From: JBCBEX01 sp038528235
Lineage (GTDB): Bacteria > Bacteroidota > Rhodothermia > Rhodothermales > Rubricoccaceae
Reading direction: 5' to 3'
Assembly (NCBI GenBank): GCA_038528235.1
Contig: JBCBEX010000050.1
Span: forward strand, 1-33,491
Length of the DNA: 33,491 nucleotides
Shown here: in pieces, positions 8,908-15,506 of the stretch
Numbering within the stretch: the stretch's first letter is position 1
How the letters are laid out: each line of letters opens with the position of its first letter
Made by a program: the position numbers and the translations under genes
The notes under the pieces: generated by a model
What the model saw: only the letters and a program-made list of their open reading frames with translations
Told to the model about the DNA's origin: nothing
Databases searched by the model: none

Positions 8908-8949
8908 CGACCCACGACCCACGACCCACGACCCACGACCCACGACCCA
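8908..8949 (+). repeat. Perfect heptanucleotide tandem array, CGACCCA x 6
   Basis: Six exact 7-bp copies (42 bases) are followed by a partial unit (cg) that runs straight into the GTG start of the deacetylase gene. The array occupies the place where a ribosome-binding site would lie. Heptamer repeats of this kind are known between genes in cyanobacteria and some other bacteria. Because 7 is not a multiple of 3 and the array is non-coding, copy-number change would alter leader length and not the reading frame. Confidence 0.95.
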
Positions 8950-8951
8950 CG

Positions 8952-9740
8952 GTGAAATCTTTCGTTCAAGCCGCGATCCGTGGCGCCCACGCCGTCTTCG
9001 CTGACCGTGGTCTGCCGAATCGCCTCCCCCTCTACTTTCACAGCCTTGAACCGCACGAGTACGAGGCGTTCGAGCGCGCCATCGTGTGGACGAGGAGCGA
9101 GGGCTATCGCTTCGTGGCGGGGCCAAGGGCGTTTCTCGGTGCACCTGAGGGCGAGCGCGTCGCATGGGTGTCGTTCGACGACAACTACCGCGCCTGGCAT
9201 CAAGCGTTGCCTCTGTTGGACCGGCTCGGCATCGCAGCGACGTTCTACACCAACACGGGCGTCTTCCGTGACCGCGCTACGCCCGCCGCCCTCGACGCCT
9301 ACTTCGACCGCATCGACCACCACGGTGACCGCACAAGCCTGACAACCGCCGAGCTACGAGAAATTGCCGCGGCCGGGCACGTCATCGGCGCGCACACGCA
9401 TACGCATCGGTGTCTGGCAGACTTGCCTTTCGAGGAGGCCGTCGCCGAGATCGACCGTAGCCAGCGCGAGCTTGAAGTGTTGCTTGAAGCCCCCGTTGAG
9501 CACTTCTCGTACCCGTTCGGCATGCGGCGGCACTTTACGGAGGACCTGCGGCGGTATTGCACCACGCGCTTTGAGACGGTGGCAAACGCGATCCCCGCGA
9601 TGCTCCATGCCCCGCAGCGCGCCGACGCCCTTCAGCGCGCGGGGTGGCACCTCGACCGACCACACGAGCAGAACGTGCGCGCCCTCCGCATCGACGGGCG
9701 GCGCTTCGAGGCGCTCACCGGGCGCAGTGCGGTGGGCTGA
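8952..9740 (+). CDS. NodB-type polysaccharide deacetylase family protein
   Basis: Carbohydrate esterase 4-like hydrolase, expected to remove N- or O-acetyl groups from polysaccharide; 262 aa with no signal peptide visible. Motif 1 is VSFDDNYRA (about residues 73-81), a variant of the usual TFDDG. Motif 2 is IGAHTHTHRCL (about 144-154), carrying the two metal-binding histidines. A later HFSYPFG block (about 183-189) matches the usual YPFG motif. The start is GTG 8952, directly abutting a heptamer repeat; no in-frame ATG lies near it and there is no Shine-Dalgarno sequence. It closes the first exopolysaccharide block, so the substrate is probably the polymer or its precursor. Asn in place of Gly in motif 1 is unusual but leaves the two aspartates intact. 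Confidence 0.82.
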   Translation: MKSFVQAAIRGAHAVFADRGLPNRLPLYFHSLEPHEYEAFERAIVWTRSEGYRFVAGPRAFLGAPEGERVAWVSFDDNYRAWHQALPLLDRLGIAATFYTNTGVFRDRATPAALDAYFDRIDHHGDRTSLTTAELREIAAAGHVIGAHTHTHRCLADLPFEEAVAEIDRSQRELEVLLEAPVEHFSYPFGMRRHFTEDLRRYCTTRFETVANAIPAMLHAPQRADALQRAGWHLDRPHEQNVRALRIDGRRFEALTGRSAVG

Positions 9741-9805
9741 GGGGGAACCGCCCCCGGCGCGGCGCTTAACTCGGCATCCGCTCCCACCGCACCTGTCGCT
9801 TCGCC

Positions 9806-10426
9806 ATGCGCGTCCTCTGGGCGACCTTCGCCGTCGTTGTCCTCGACCAACTCACCAAGACGTGGGTCGTGGCGATGATGGAAGTGGGCGATACGATCCC
9901 CGTGCTCGGACAGTGGTTCAGGCTGTCCTATTTCCAGAACCCGGGGTTTGCGTTCGGGTGGACTCTTGGCTCGAAGCTGCTGCTCACCATTGTTTCGGTG
10001 CTCGCCACGGCGATGGTAGCGATCTACCTGGTCTGGCTGCGCGCTGCATCGCGGACCTATCGCCTCGCGCTCGCGCTCATCCTCGGGGGCGCGATCGGCA
10101 ACGTGTTCGACCGACTCTTTGCAGGCGTTATCTATGGGTACGCCCCGTTTGGCTATGGCAACGTGATCGACTTCCTGCACCTGGACGTCTACCACGGCTT
10201 CGTCGAACTTCCGTGGCGCGCGTATCCGTCGTTTGTTGCTCTCTTTCCGGTGGCGAACTTCGCCGACCTAGCGATCATCGTGGGCCTGGTGCTGGTGTTT
10301 GTCGCGCACCTTTCGCTCAGGCGTCAGGAGCGTGCCCAGGCACAGCGGACGCACTCACTCGGCACCGCAGGCGGGGATACGCCGGACCTCGCCGGTGCGC
10401 CGGAGCACCCAGAAGCCTCGGCCTAG
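9806..10426 (+). CDS. lspA: Lipoprotein signal peptidase (signal peptidase II)
   Basis: Inner-membrane aspartyl protease that removes the signal peptide from diacylglyceryl-modified prolipoproteins. The 206-aa protein shows the family blocks: VVLDQLTK (Asp14), YFQNPGFAFG (43-51), GGAIGNVFDR with catalytic Asp102, and FPVANFAD with catalytic Asp154. The VIDF block is at 120-123. Four membrane helices are evident. An insertion of roughly 15 residues (about 125-141) lies between VIDF and the second catalytic block, as often seen in Bacteroidota. The C-terminal 35 residues are polar and overlap the 3' end of the opposite-strand gene by 72 bases. The two lipoproteins in this window (26014 and 28540) would be substrates. 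Confidence 0.95.
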   Translation: MRVLWATFAVVVLDQLTKTWVVAMMEVGDTIPVLGQWFRLSYFQNPGFAFGWTLGSKLLLTIVSVLATAMVAIYLVWLRAASRTYRLALALILGGAIGNVFDRLFAGVIYGYAPFGYGNVIDFLHLDVYHGFVELPWRAYPSFVALFPVANFADLAIIVGLVLVFVAHLSLRRQERAQAQRTHSLGTAGGDTPDLAGAPEHPEASA

Positions 10427-10933
10427 CGAGGGGGACTCGCCCACGCCACTGTCGGCGACGTAGCGGATGCGAATATCGAGGTAGGGCTCGGGCGGCGCAC
10501 AGCCGTCGGTGGAGCCGTCGCGAGGGGTGACCTCGGCTCCCAGGTCGCCGAGCAGTGCGGCCAGCAAGGCCGGGTCGCCGAGGCTAGGAGGGAGGGAGGA
10601 GTCGCCGCCCAGGCGCACGTAGGCGTCCTCCAGCCCGAGGCGCTCACGCGTGGCCTCTGCCGCATCGCGGGACACGAAGGGGCCATGGACGACCGCGAAG
10701 TAGCCCGGCGTCAGCAGCGCGTAGAGGTCGGTCCGGAGCACCCAGCCGCCCGTCTGAAGCGCATATTCCTGCGCCGTGCGCTTCGACTGAAAGCTACCCG
10801 CCATTACGAAATACGGGCCCGGTGGCGGCGAGGTGGGGACTGCGTCCACAGAATCAGGCAAGAGCGTGGGCTCCTGTGCGAACGCAGACGGAACAAGCAG
10901 GGCGAGGCAGAGAAGCGCCAGAAAAGTGCGCAT
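10355..10933 (-). CDS. Secreted protein with SPOR-like domain
   Basis: Exported 192-aa protein starting at ATG 10933. It has a clear signal peptide (MRTFLALLCLALLVPSAFA, then QE) and a Pro-rich linker. A SPOR-like region at about 40-105 has PYFVMAGSFQSKRTAQEYA and GYFAVVHGPFVSRDAAEA. SPOR domains bind peptidoglycan lacking stem peptides, often at division sites. The C-terminal half has no recognised domain but contains two cysteines (DGCAPPEP and IPACGAE) that could form a disulfide. The frame remains open to 10966, but the residues before 10933 would precede the signal peptide and are rejected. The 3' end overlaps lspA tail-to-tail. It lies 49 bases downstream of the phospholipase gene on the same strand and is possibly co-transcribed with it. 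Confidence 0.75.
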   Translation of the reverse strand: MRTFLALLCLALLVPSAFAQEPTLLPDSVDAVPTSPPPGPYFVMAGSFQSKRTAQEYALQTGGWVLRTDLYALLTPGYFAVVHGPFVSRDAAEATRERLGLEDAYVRLGGDSSLPPSLGDPALLAALLGDLGAEVTPRDGSTDGCAPPEPYLDIRIRYVADSGVGESPSLGRGFWVLRRTGEVRRIPACGAE

Positions 10934-10982
10934 GGGGGTGGCGGTGGGTTTGGCGCAAGCTACCACGGTGCACCGGCGCCGG

Positions 10983-11933
10983 TCACGGTTGCGGCCATTC
11001 GCTGGGGTCGGGCTCGGTGCCTTTGGTCAGGTCTGCGACGCGCTCGTCAATCGCTGGGCGTTGAGCATCGTCGTGGTCTGCCACGGTGGCAAGCATGTGT
11101 CGGATCGTGGGGAGCGCAGCTTCCGCGGCCTGTTCGCCCAACGCGATCAGTTCGTCGGCGCGGGTGAAGCCAAAGAGCAGCGTTACGTCTTGTGGCAGTG
11201 CCGGGCGGAGCAGGACTTCGGGCTTTGCCTCCGCAAGCCGGTAGGCCGTCAGCGCTGAGATCGAGAGGAAGATGGTGTGCCAGATGTCGCGCGCGACGGG
11301 CGGAAACATCGGCGGCATCAATTGTGGCTCGACGACCGGCGCGTCGGGGCGGTTCTTGTCGAAGCTTGGCAGCACGTCCACGGCGATGAGCCGCTGTGCA
11401 CCCATCCGGCGCGCCACGTCAGCGGGGACGTTGTTGAGGACGCCGCCGTCTACGAGCCGTTTCTGGCCTACCTGGACGGCCTGGTAGATGCCCGGGATCG
11501 ACATCGTGGCGCGCATCGCCTGGATGACGGATCCAGCGTCGAGGATGACCTCGCGGCCGCTGCGGAGGTCGGTGGCCGTGAGCGCGAGCGGGCACGCGAG
11601 TTCGCCAAACGTGCGGTCCACACCGAACCATTTCGCGAAGTAGTCTTGCAGACGGTTGCCAGAAAACAGACCGGTGAGGCTCGGGAGCCAGTCCGCCAGC
11701 TGGATCAGCCGCGAGCGCCGCGATAGATCGATCAGCTCCGCCTCGATGGCGCGCGCCGGGACTCCCGAGGCATAGGCGGTGCCAATCAGCCCGCCCATGC
11801 TGGTCCCGGCGATGAAGGAGATCGGGATGCCCTCGCGGTCGAGCACCTTGAGGACACCCGCGTGGGCGAGGCCGCGCGCACCGCCGCCCCCAAGCACAAG
11901 GCCAATCTGGGCAGGATGGGACGGATCGATCAT
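10983..11933 (-). CDS. Patatin-like phospholipase (RssA/NTE family)
   Basis: Serine acyl hydrolase of the bacterial patatin family, expected to deacylate phospholipids or related esters; 316 aa. The catalytic dyad is visible. The oxyanion-hole loop is GGGGARG (15-21), the nucleophile elbow is GTSMG with Ser45, and the aspartate lies in VDGGVLNNVP (Asp162). The SIPGIYQAV segment before it is also typical of the RssA subfamily. There is no signal peptide and no surface-layer or barrel extension, so it is probably cytoplasmic or peripheral at the inner membrane. It is transcribed divergently from the acyl-CoA thioesterase gene across a 189-bp gap that should hold both promoters. The adjacent lipid functions may be coincidental. 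Confidence 0.9.
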   Translation of the reverse strand: MIDPSHPAQIGLVLGGGGARGLAHAGVLKVLDREGIPISFIAGTSMGGLIGTAYASGVPARAIEAELIDLSRRSRLIQLADWLPSLTGLFSGNRLQDYFAKWFGVDRTFGELACPLALTATDLRSGREVILDAGSVIQAMRATMSIPGIYQAVQVGQKRLVDGGVLNNVPADVARRMGAQRLIAVDVLPSFDKNRPDAPVVEPQLMPPMFPPVARDIWHTIFLSISALTAYRLAEAKPEVLLRPALPQDVTLLFGFTRADELIALGEQAAEAALPTIRHMLATVADHDDAQRPAIDERVADLTKGTEPDPSEWPQP

Positions 11934-12122
11934 GAGACGTGGGTGCAGGGGAGAAGAGGCATACGGGAAGGCCGTCGCGGCGTACCGTGCGGGCGATTTC
12001 GAGTTCGGTGAACAGTGTTAATTCATGGCGATGGCGAGGCCGTTCCCATGGACCTGCCGAACTCACCCGGATCGCGATGGTAGGGTACGGCTCCCCGATC
12101 TGCTTGCCAACACCCTACCGCC

Positions 12123-12644
12123 GTGTCACCGAAAACGCCCGCGCAGTCTGCGTGTCGCATGAACGAACTCGTCCTGCCCAACGACACCAACCCGTTGGGC
12201 AACCTGATGGGCGGACGCCTCCTGCACCTGATGGACATCTGCGGCGCGATCGCTGCGCAGCGGCACTCAAACCGAACCGTAGTCACGGCGAGCGTGGACC
12301 ACGTCGACTTCGCCTCGGCGATCGCACTGGGCGAGGTCGTGGTTCTGGAGGCGCAGGTCAACCGGGCCTTCACCAGTTCGATGGAAACCGAGATCAGCGT
12401 GTGGGCGGAGAACACCGGCACAGGGGAGCGGCGGCTGAGCAACCGCGCCTTCTACACGTTTGTCGCTGTGGATCAGTCGGGGCGGCCCATTCCAGTGCCC
12501 CCCGTGCTGCCCGAGACCGACGACGATCACGAGCGCTACGAGGCCGCCGCCCGCCGTCGCGAACTCCGGCTCATCCTGAGCGGGCGCCTGCACCTGAGCG
12601 AGGCGGCCCACCTCCGCGATTACATCCACGCTGCGGCGCTCTGA
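12123..12644 (+). CDS. Acyl-CoA thioesterase (YciA/BFIT-like hotdog)
   Basis: Hotdog-fold hydrolase that cleaves acyl-CoA to free acid and CoA in the cytoplasm; 173 aa. The family N-terminus is obvious (RMNELVLPNDTNPLGNLMGG, then RLLHLMDI), with the conserved Asn/Asp of the active site. ASVDHVDFASAIALGEVV follows. The GTG at 12123 is favoured because the residues before the internal ATG at 12160 (PAQSACRMNELV) align with the usual ESR..MTELV beginning of the family. The C-terminal 25 residues form a charged helix beyond the standard fold. The gene stands apart from the next one by 41 bases. Confidence 0.87.
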   Translation: MSPKTPAQSACRMNELVLPNDTNPLGNLMGGRLLHLMDICGAIAAQRHSNRTVVTASVDHVDFASAIALGEVVVLEAQVNRAFTSSMETEISVWAENTGTGERRLSNRAFYTFVAVDQSGRPIPVPPVLPETDDDHERYEAAARRRELRLILSGRLHLSEAAHLRDYIHAAAL

Positions 12645-12685
12645 GATTGCACCGCACGGCTCCACCCACCCTCGCCTCGCTCGCC

Positions 12686-13129
12686 ATGCGTCTTCTTCTG
12701 TTTCTGATTCTCGTCCTCTTGGTGAACGAAGCCCGGGGCCAAGGCCAGACAGGAGTTGGCGTGCAGGTTGGTGATATCACAGGGCTCACCTTGAAGATCG
12801 GTGCAACCGGGCGCGCGTACGATTTCGCCGCTGCCTGGGATTTCAACGCCGAGTCTGTTGTGGTACAGGGCCACGTGCTGCTCGCCCAGCCCGTGCTCAC
12901 CCAGGCGGGCACGAGCCAAGTGCGGTGGTACTACGGTCCGGGCGGCTTCATCCGATTGAACGACGGGGCAGACAGCGAGCTGGGAGTAGGCCTTAGCGTC
13001 AACGTAGGGGTTTCGTATCGTTTCGCGCCCCAGTTCGAGGGGTTCGCACAGGTAACGCCCCGCTTGTTGCTCGTTCCCGCTTCCAATGTGGACCTTGGCG
13101 TCGCGCTCGGGATACGGTTCTACCCCTAA
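12686..13129 (+). CDS. Small outer-membrane beta-barrel-like protein
   Basis: Exported 147-aa protein. The signal peptide is MRLLLFLILVLLVNEARG (cleavage near GQG). The mature part consists of alternating hydrophobic strands such as GVGVQVGDITGLTLKIG, DFAAAWDF, VVVQGHVLLAQ, LGVGLSVNVGVSYRFA and VDLGVALGIRFYP. The final strand ends in aromatic residues plus Pro, as in small outer-membrane barrels. The GxxxGxxTGLTLK opening resembles uncharacterised barrel proteins common in Bacteroidota. The start ATG 12686 is chosen because it heads the signal peptide; the open frame further upstream is a shadow of the thioesterase. Function is unknown. Confidence 0.7.
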   Translation: MRLLLFLILVLLVNEARGQGQTGVGVQVGDITGLTLKIGATGRAYDFAAAWDFNAESVVVQGHVLLAQPVLTQAGTSQVRWYYGPGGFIRLNDGADSELGVGLSVNVGVSYRFAPQFEGFAQVTPRLLLVPASNVDLGVALGIRFYP

Positions 13130-13184
13130 TACGCGCAACTCATTGCGCTCCATGGTGATGGGGCACGCTGGCACGATGCCTGCG

Positions 13185-13192
13185 TAGCTTTG
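13185..13192 (+). promoter_or_regulatory. Candidate Bacteroidota -7 element (TAGCTTTG)
   Basis: Exact match to the TAnnTTTG -7 consensus of Bacteroidota promoters, 43 bases before the ATG of the RmlD-like gene. No convincing -33 TTTG is found at the expected spacing, so support is partial. Confidence 0.4.
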
Positions 13193-13227
13193 CGACCCCG
13201 CCGTGCCACCGCAGCCGTTTTCGCTCG

Positions 13228-14154
13228 ATGCTCTACCACCGCGTACTTGTCACCGGAGCCAATGGGCTCGTGGGCCAAGCCGTGGTGCGTCGGTTCGCCG
13301 CGGTGCCCGAGATCGACGTGCTGGCGACGAGCCGCGAAGACCACCCGCGCTTTCAGACGGCCAACTGCGGCTACGTCCCGCTCGATCTGACGGACGCCCA
13401 GGCAATCCGTGACGTGTTCGTGGACTTCGCGCCGCGTTCCGTCATCAACTGCGCCGCCCTGGCCAAGGTCGAGGCGTGCGATGCGGACCGCGAAGCGTGC
13501 TGGGCAGTCAACGTGGAGGCCGTCGAGACCCTGGCGAGTGCCTGCCGTGCGCATGGGACGCGCCTCATCCAGGTGTCTACCGACTTTGTGTTCGATGGCG
13601 AGACGCCCCCCTATGCGGAGGACGACTACCCGGCACCGATTAACTTCTATGGCCGCTCAAAGCTGGCCGCTGAAAACGCCGTGCGTGGCGCGGGCCTTCA
13701 CCGATGGGCGGTCGCACGGACGGCGCTCGTCTTCGGTCCGGGCACCGACCTCCGCCGCCGCAACCTTGCACTCTGGCTATGTAGCGCGCTGGAGGCCGGC
13801 GAGACGGTGCGTGTGGTGACCGACCTGATCCGCACGCCGACCTACGTGGACGATCTTGCCGACGGGCTGCTGCGCATCGAGTGGCGAGGCAAGAGCGGGC
13901 TCTACCATCTCGCTGGGCGGGAAACAATGACGGTGTTCGAGTTCGCGCGGCGCCTCGCCAAGCACTTTGGCTTCGATCCGGATTTGGTACAGCCGATCAC
14001 GGCTGCAGAGCTGCACCCGACGCACCCGCGTCCCCCCGCGACGCCGCTGCTCATCCTGCGCGCTGAGACGGAACTCGGATACAAGCCACGCCCGCTCTCC
14101 GCCGCCTTTGACCACCTCGGCAAGCAACTCGGGCTTCCGGTCCCGTCTCGCTAG
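13228..14154 (+). CDS. RmlD-like sugar-nucleotide reductase (extended SDR)
   Basis: NAD(P)H-dependent enzyme of the RmlD substrate-binding family. The best-known member reduces dTDP-4-dehydrorhamnose to dTDP-rhamnose; 308 aa. The Rossmann motif is VTGANGLVGQ (8-17). The catalytic region has QVSTDFVFDGETPPYAE followed by YGRSKLAAEN (Tyr141, Lys145). The C-terminal half has RTALVFGPGTDL, a TPTYVDDLA block and a TRP-like end. The family also includes regulators of methionine adenosyltransferase, and no other rml gene lies nearby, so the substrate is left open. It stands alone between the two polysaccharide blocks, and a supply role for either block is plausible inference. Confidence 0.8.
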   Translation: MLYHRVLVTGANGLVGQAVVRRFAAVPEIDVLATSREDHPRFQTANCGYVPLDLTDAQAIRDVFVDFAPRSVINCAALAKVEACDADREACWAVNVEAVETLASACRAHGTRLIQVSTDFVFDGETPPYAEDDYPAPINFYGRSKLAAENAVRGAGLHRWAVARTALVFGPGTDLRRRNLALWLCSALEAGETVRVVTDLIRTPTYVDDLADGLLRIEWRGKSGLYHLAGRETMTVFEFARRLAKHFGFDPDLVQPITAAELHPTHPRPPATPLLILRAETELGYKPRPLSAAFDHLGKQLGLPVPSR

Positions 14155-14169
14155 GAGCCCGCCGCCGCA

Positions 14170-14217
14170 GTCCGCTGTCGCTGCCGTGGCGTCTCGCGGA
14201 CGCAGCCGACAGCGGAC
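14170..14217 (+). terminator. Stem-loop after the RmlD-like gene
   Basis: GTCCGCTGTCG (14170-14180) pairs exactly with CGACAGCGGAC (14207-14217). The stem extends four pairs inward past one bulged base. It begins 16 bases after the stop codon. No T-run follows, so it may stop transcription weakly or stabilise the 3' end. Confidence 0.5.
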
Positions 14218-14229
14218 CTCGTCTGGGCG

Positions 14230-14237
14230 TAGTTTGC
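14230..14237 (+). promoter_or_regulatory. Candidate -7 element (TAGTTTGC)
   Basis: One base short of the TAnnTTTG consensus. It is placed 43 bases before the TerB-like start codon, the same distance as the candidate before the RmlD-like gene. No -33 box is seen. Confidence 0.3.
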
Positions 14238-14272
14238 GGCCTCTAGCCACTCCACCCTGCCCGTCGCCTGTC

Positions 14273-14746
14273 ATGTCTGCCGCTTCGTTCGAGACGCTCG
14301 ACCTCCGTTCGCTGCCCGAAGCCCAACGCCTTGCCTTCTACGGGGCGCTCTTCGCCATCGCCGACGCGGACCACAACGTCGATGACGCGGAGTCGACGCT
14401 CATCTTCGAGACGCTCGACCTGGAGCCGCTCTCGTCCGAGGCTCGCAAGCGTGTATTTCAACTCGCCATCGAGCCGCCGAGCCTGGCGACGTGCCTGGAG
14501 CAGCTCCGCGATGCCAGCGCCGAGGTTCGGCACAGCCTCATGCTCAATCTGATCGACATCGCGCTGGTTGACGAGAGCATCGAGTTCGACGAGCACGTGG
14601 GACTGCGGGATGCGCAGGAATTGCTCGGCATCGACCCGGACGACATCCAGGTCATGCACGACCTGGCGTACCACGCGCAGCACGACGGAGACGCGAAGAA
14701 CGGCTCCGTGGCACGGCGCCCGCTGCGGTTCGCGCCCGGCTCGTGA
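14273..14746 (+). CDS. TerB-like (tellurite-resistance/DjlA N-terminal fold) protein
   Basis: Small all-helical 157-aa protein resembling the TerB domain. AFYGALFAIADADHNVDDAE matches the family's first acidic motif (ADADG.id..E). A second half-repeat has LNLIDIALVDESIEFDEH and ends in ...AQELLGIDPDDIQVM. The acidic positions are the presumed metal-binding sites of TerB-type folds. No other ter genes are present, so involvement in tellurite resistance is not implied. The start ATG 14273 is chosen because the domain begins straight after it; the longer open frame upstream overlaps the RmlD-like gene. It is convergent with the ABC ATPase gene, 54 bases apart. Confidence 0.72.
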   Translation: MSAASFETLDLRSLPEAQRLAFYGALFAIADADHNVDDAESTLIFETLDLEPLSSEARKRVFQLAIEPPSLATCLEQLRDASAEVRHSLMLNLIDIALVDESIEFDEHVGLRDAQELLGIDPDDIQVMHDLAYHAQHDGDAKNGSVARRPLRFAPGS

Positions 14747-14784
14747 GGCTGGCGCGCATCGCGAGCTGGGAGCGCAACGGGAGA

Positions 14785-14799
14785 CCGCGGCGTCCGCGG
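14785..14799. terminator. Short GC hairpin between convergent genes
   Basis: CCGCGG, a 3-base loop and CCGCGG form a small stem-loop between the TerB-like and ABC ATPase stop codons. It could act on both strands but lacks T-runs. Confidence 0.25.
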
Positions 14800-14800
14800 C

Positions 14801-15463
14801 CTACTCGTTTTCCAGGCTTGCCTCGGTGCTGACGAGCGGGAGCGCCAGCCGATGCTCGAATCGGTGGGCTATGCGCGCATCGTGTGTGGCCACAACTAGT
14901 GTTGCCCCCTCGCGATCGGCGGCGTTGAGAAGGAGATCGGCCACGGCCTCGGCGGTGCTGTCGTCCAGGGCACTCGTCGGCTCGTCCGCAATGAGAAGCG
15001 GCGGCTTGTTCATCAAGGCACGTGCGATCGCGACGCGTTGCCGTTGCCCTTGGGAGAGCTCGTCGGGGTAGGCTCTCGCCTTCTCCGCAATGCCAAGGGC
15101 GCCGAGCAGCGACCGCGCGCGATGTGCATCCGCTGGAAGCCCTGCCATCGACGGCGCGAGCATCAGGTTCTGAACGACTGTGAGTGCCTGCACGAGGTGA
15201 AACTGCTGGAACACAATACCGATGTGTCGCCCCCGAAACGTATCACGCGCTCCCTCAGAGAGGTCGTACAGGTCTTGCTCGCCGATCATCACAGTCCCAC
15301 GGTCTGGACGCTGCAGTCCGGTGAGGACGTGCAGGAGCGTCGTTTTGCCGCTTCCGGAGGGGCCGAGCAACAGGTGGTGGGCCCCCTCGTCGATGCGCAG
15401 GTAGGGCACATCGAGGACGGGCTCGTTGGTGTAGGCGAATCGAACGTTGCGAAGCGCGATCAT
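14801..15463 (-). CDS. ABC transporter ATP-binding protein (LolD/MacB type)
   Basis: Cytoplasmic ATPase of a type VII (MacB/LolCDE-like) ABC system; 220 aa. Walker A is GPSGSGKT (34-41), the Q-loop is VFQQFHL, the signature is LSQGQRQRVAIARAL, Walker B is LLIADEPTSALD and the switch is THDAR. The chosen start ATG 15463 gives the classic beginning MIALRNVRFAYTNEPVLD. The open frame running back to 15904 only overlaps the permease gene. It follows the permease gene by 43 bases on the same strand, so the two form one exporter unit. ABC units of this class usually act on envelope substrates and may not be true importers; the substrate is discussed with the permease. Confidence 0.92.
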   Translation of the reverse strand: MIALRNVRFAYTNEPVLDVPYLRIDEGAHHLLLGPSGSGKTTLLHVLTGLQRPDRGTVMIGEQDLYDLSEGARDTFRGRHIGIVFQQFHLVQALTVVQNLMLAPSMAGLPADAHRARSLLGALGIAEKARAYPDELSQGQRQRVAIARALMNKPPLLIADEPTSALDDSTAEAVADLLLNAADREGATLVVATHDARIAHRFEHRLALPLVSTEASLENE

Positions 15464-15506
15464 CGCAAGGGCGGGTGATGGAGGGGGCGACGAGTCACAG
15501 GAACGA

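Noticed and set aside
8908..8949. CRISPR-like array
   Set aside because: The units are 7 bp, perfectly tandem and without spacers; this is a simple heptanucleotide repeat.
7683..9323. 546-codon minus-strand open frame with WVVGRGS repeats
   Set aside because: Antisense to the beta-helix and deacetylase genes; the apparent protein repeat is only the heptamer array read backwards.
14273..14746. Tellurite-resistance operon member
   Set aside because: Only the TerB-like fold is seen; no terA, terC, terD or terZ genes are present.
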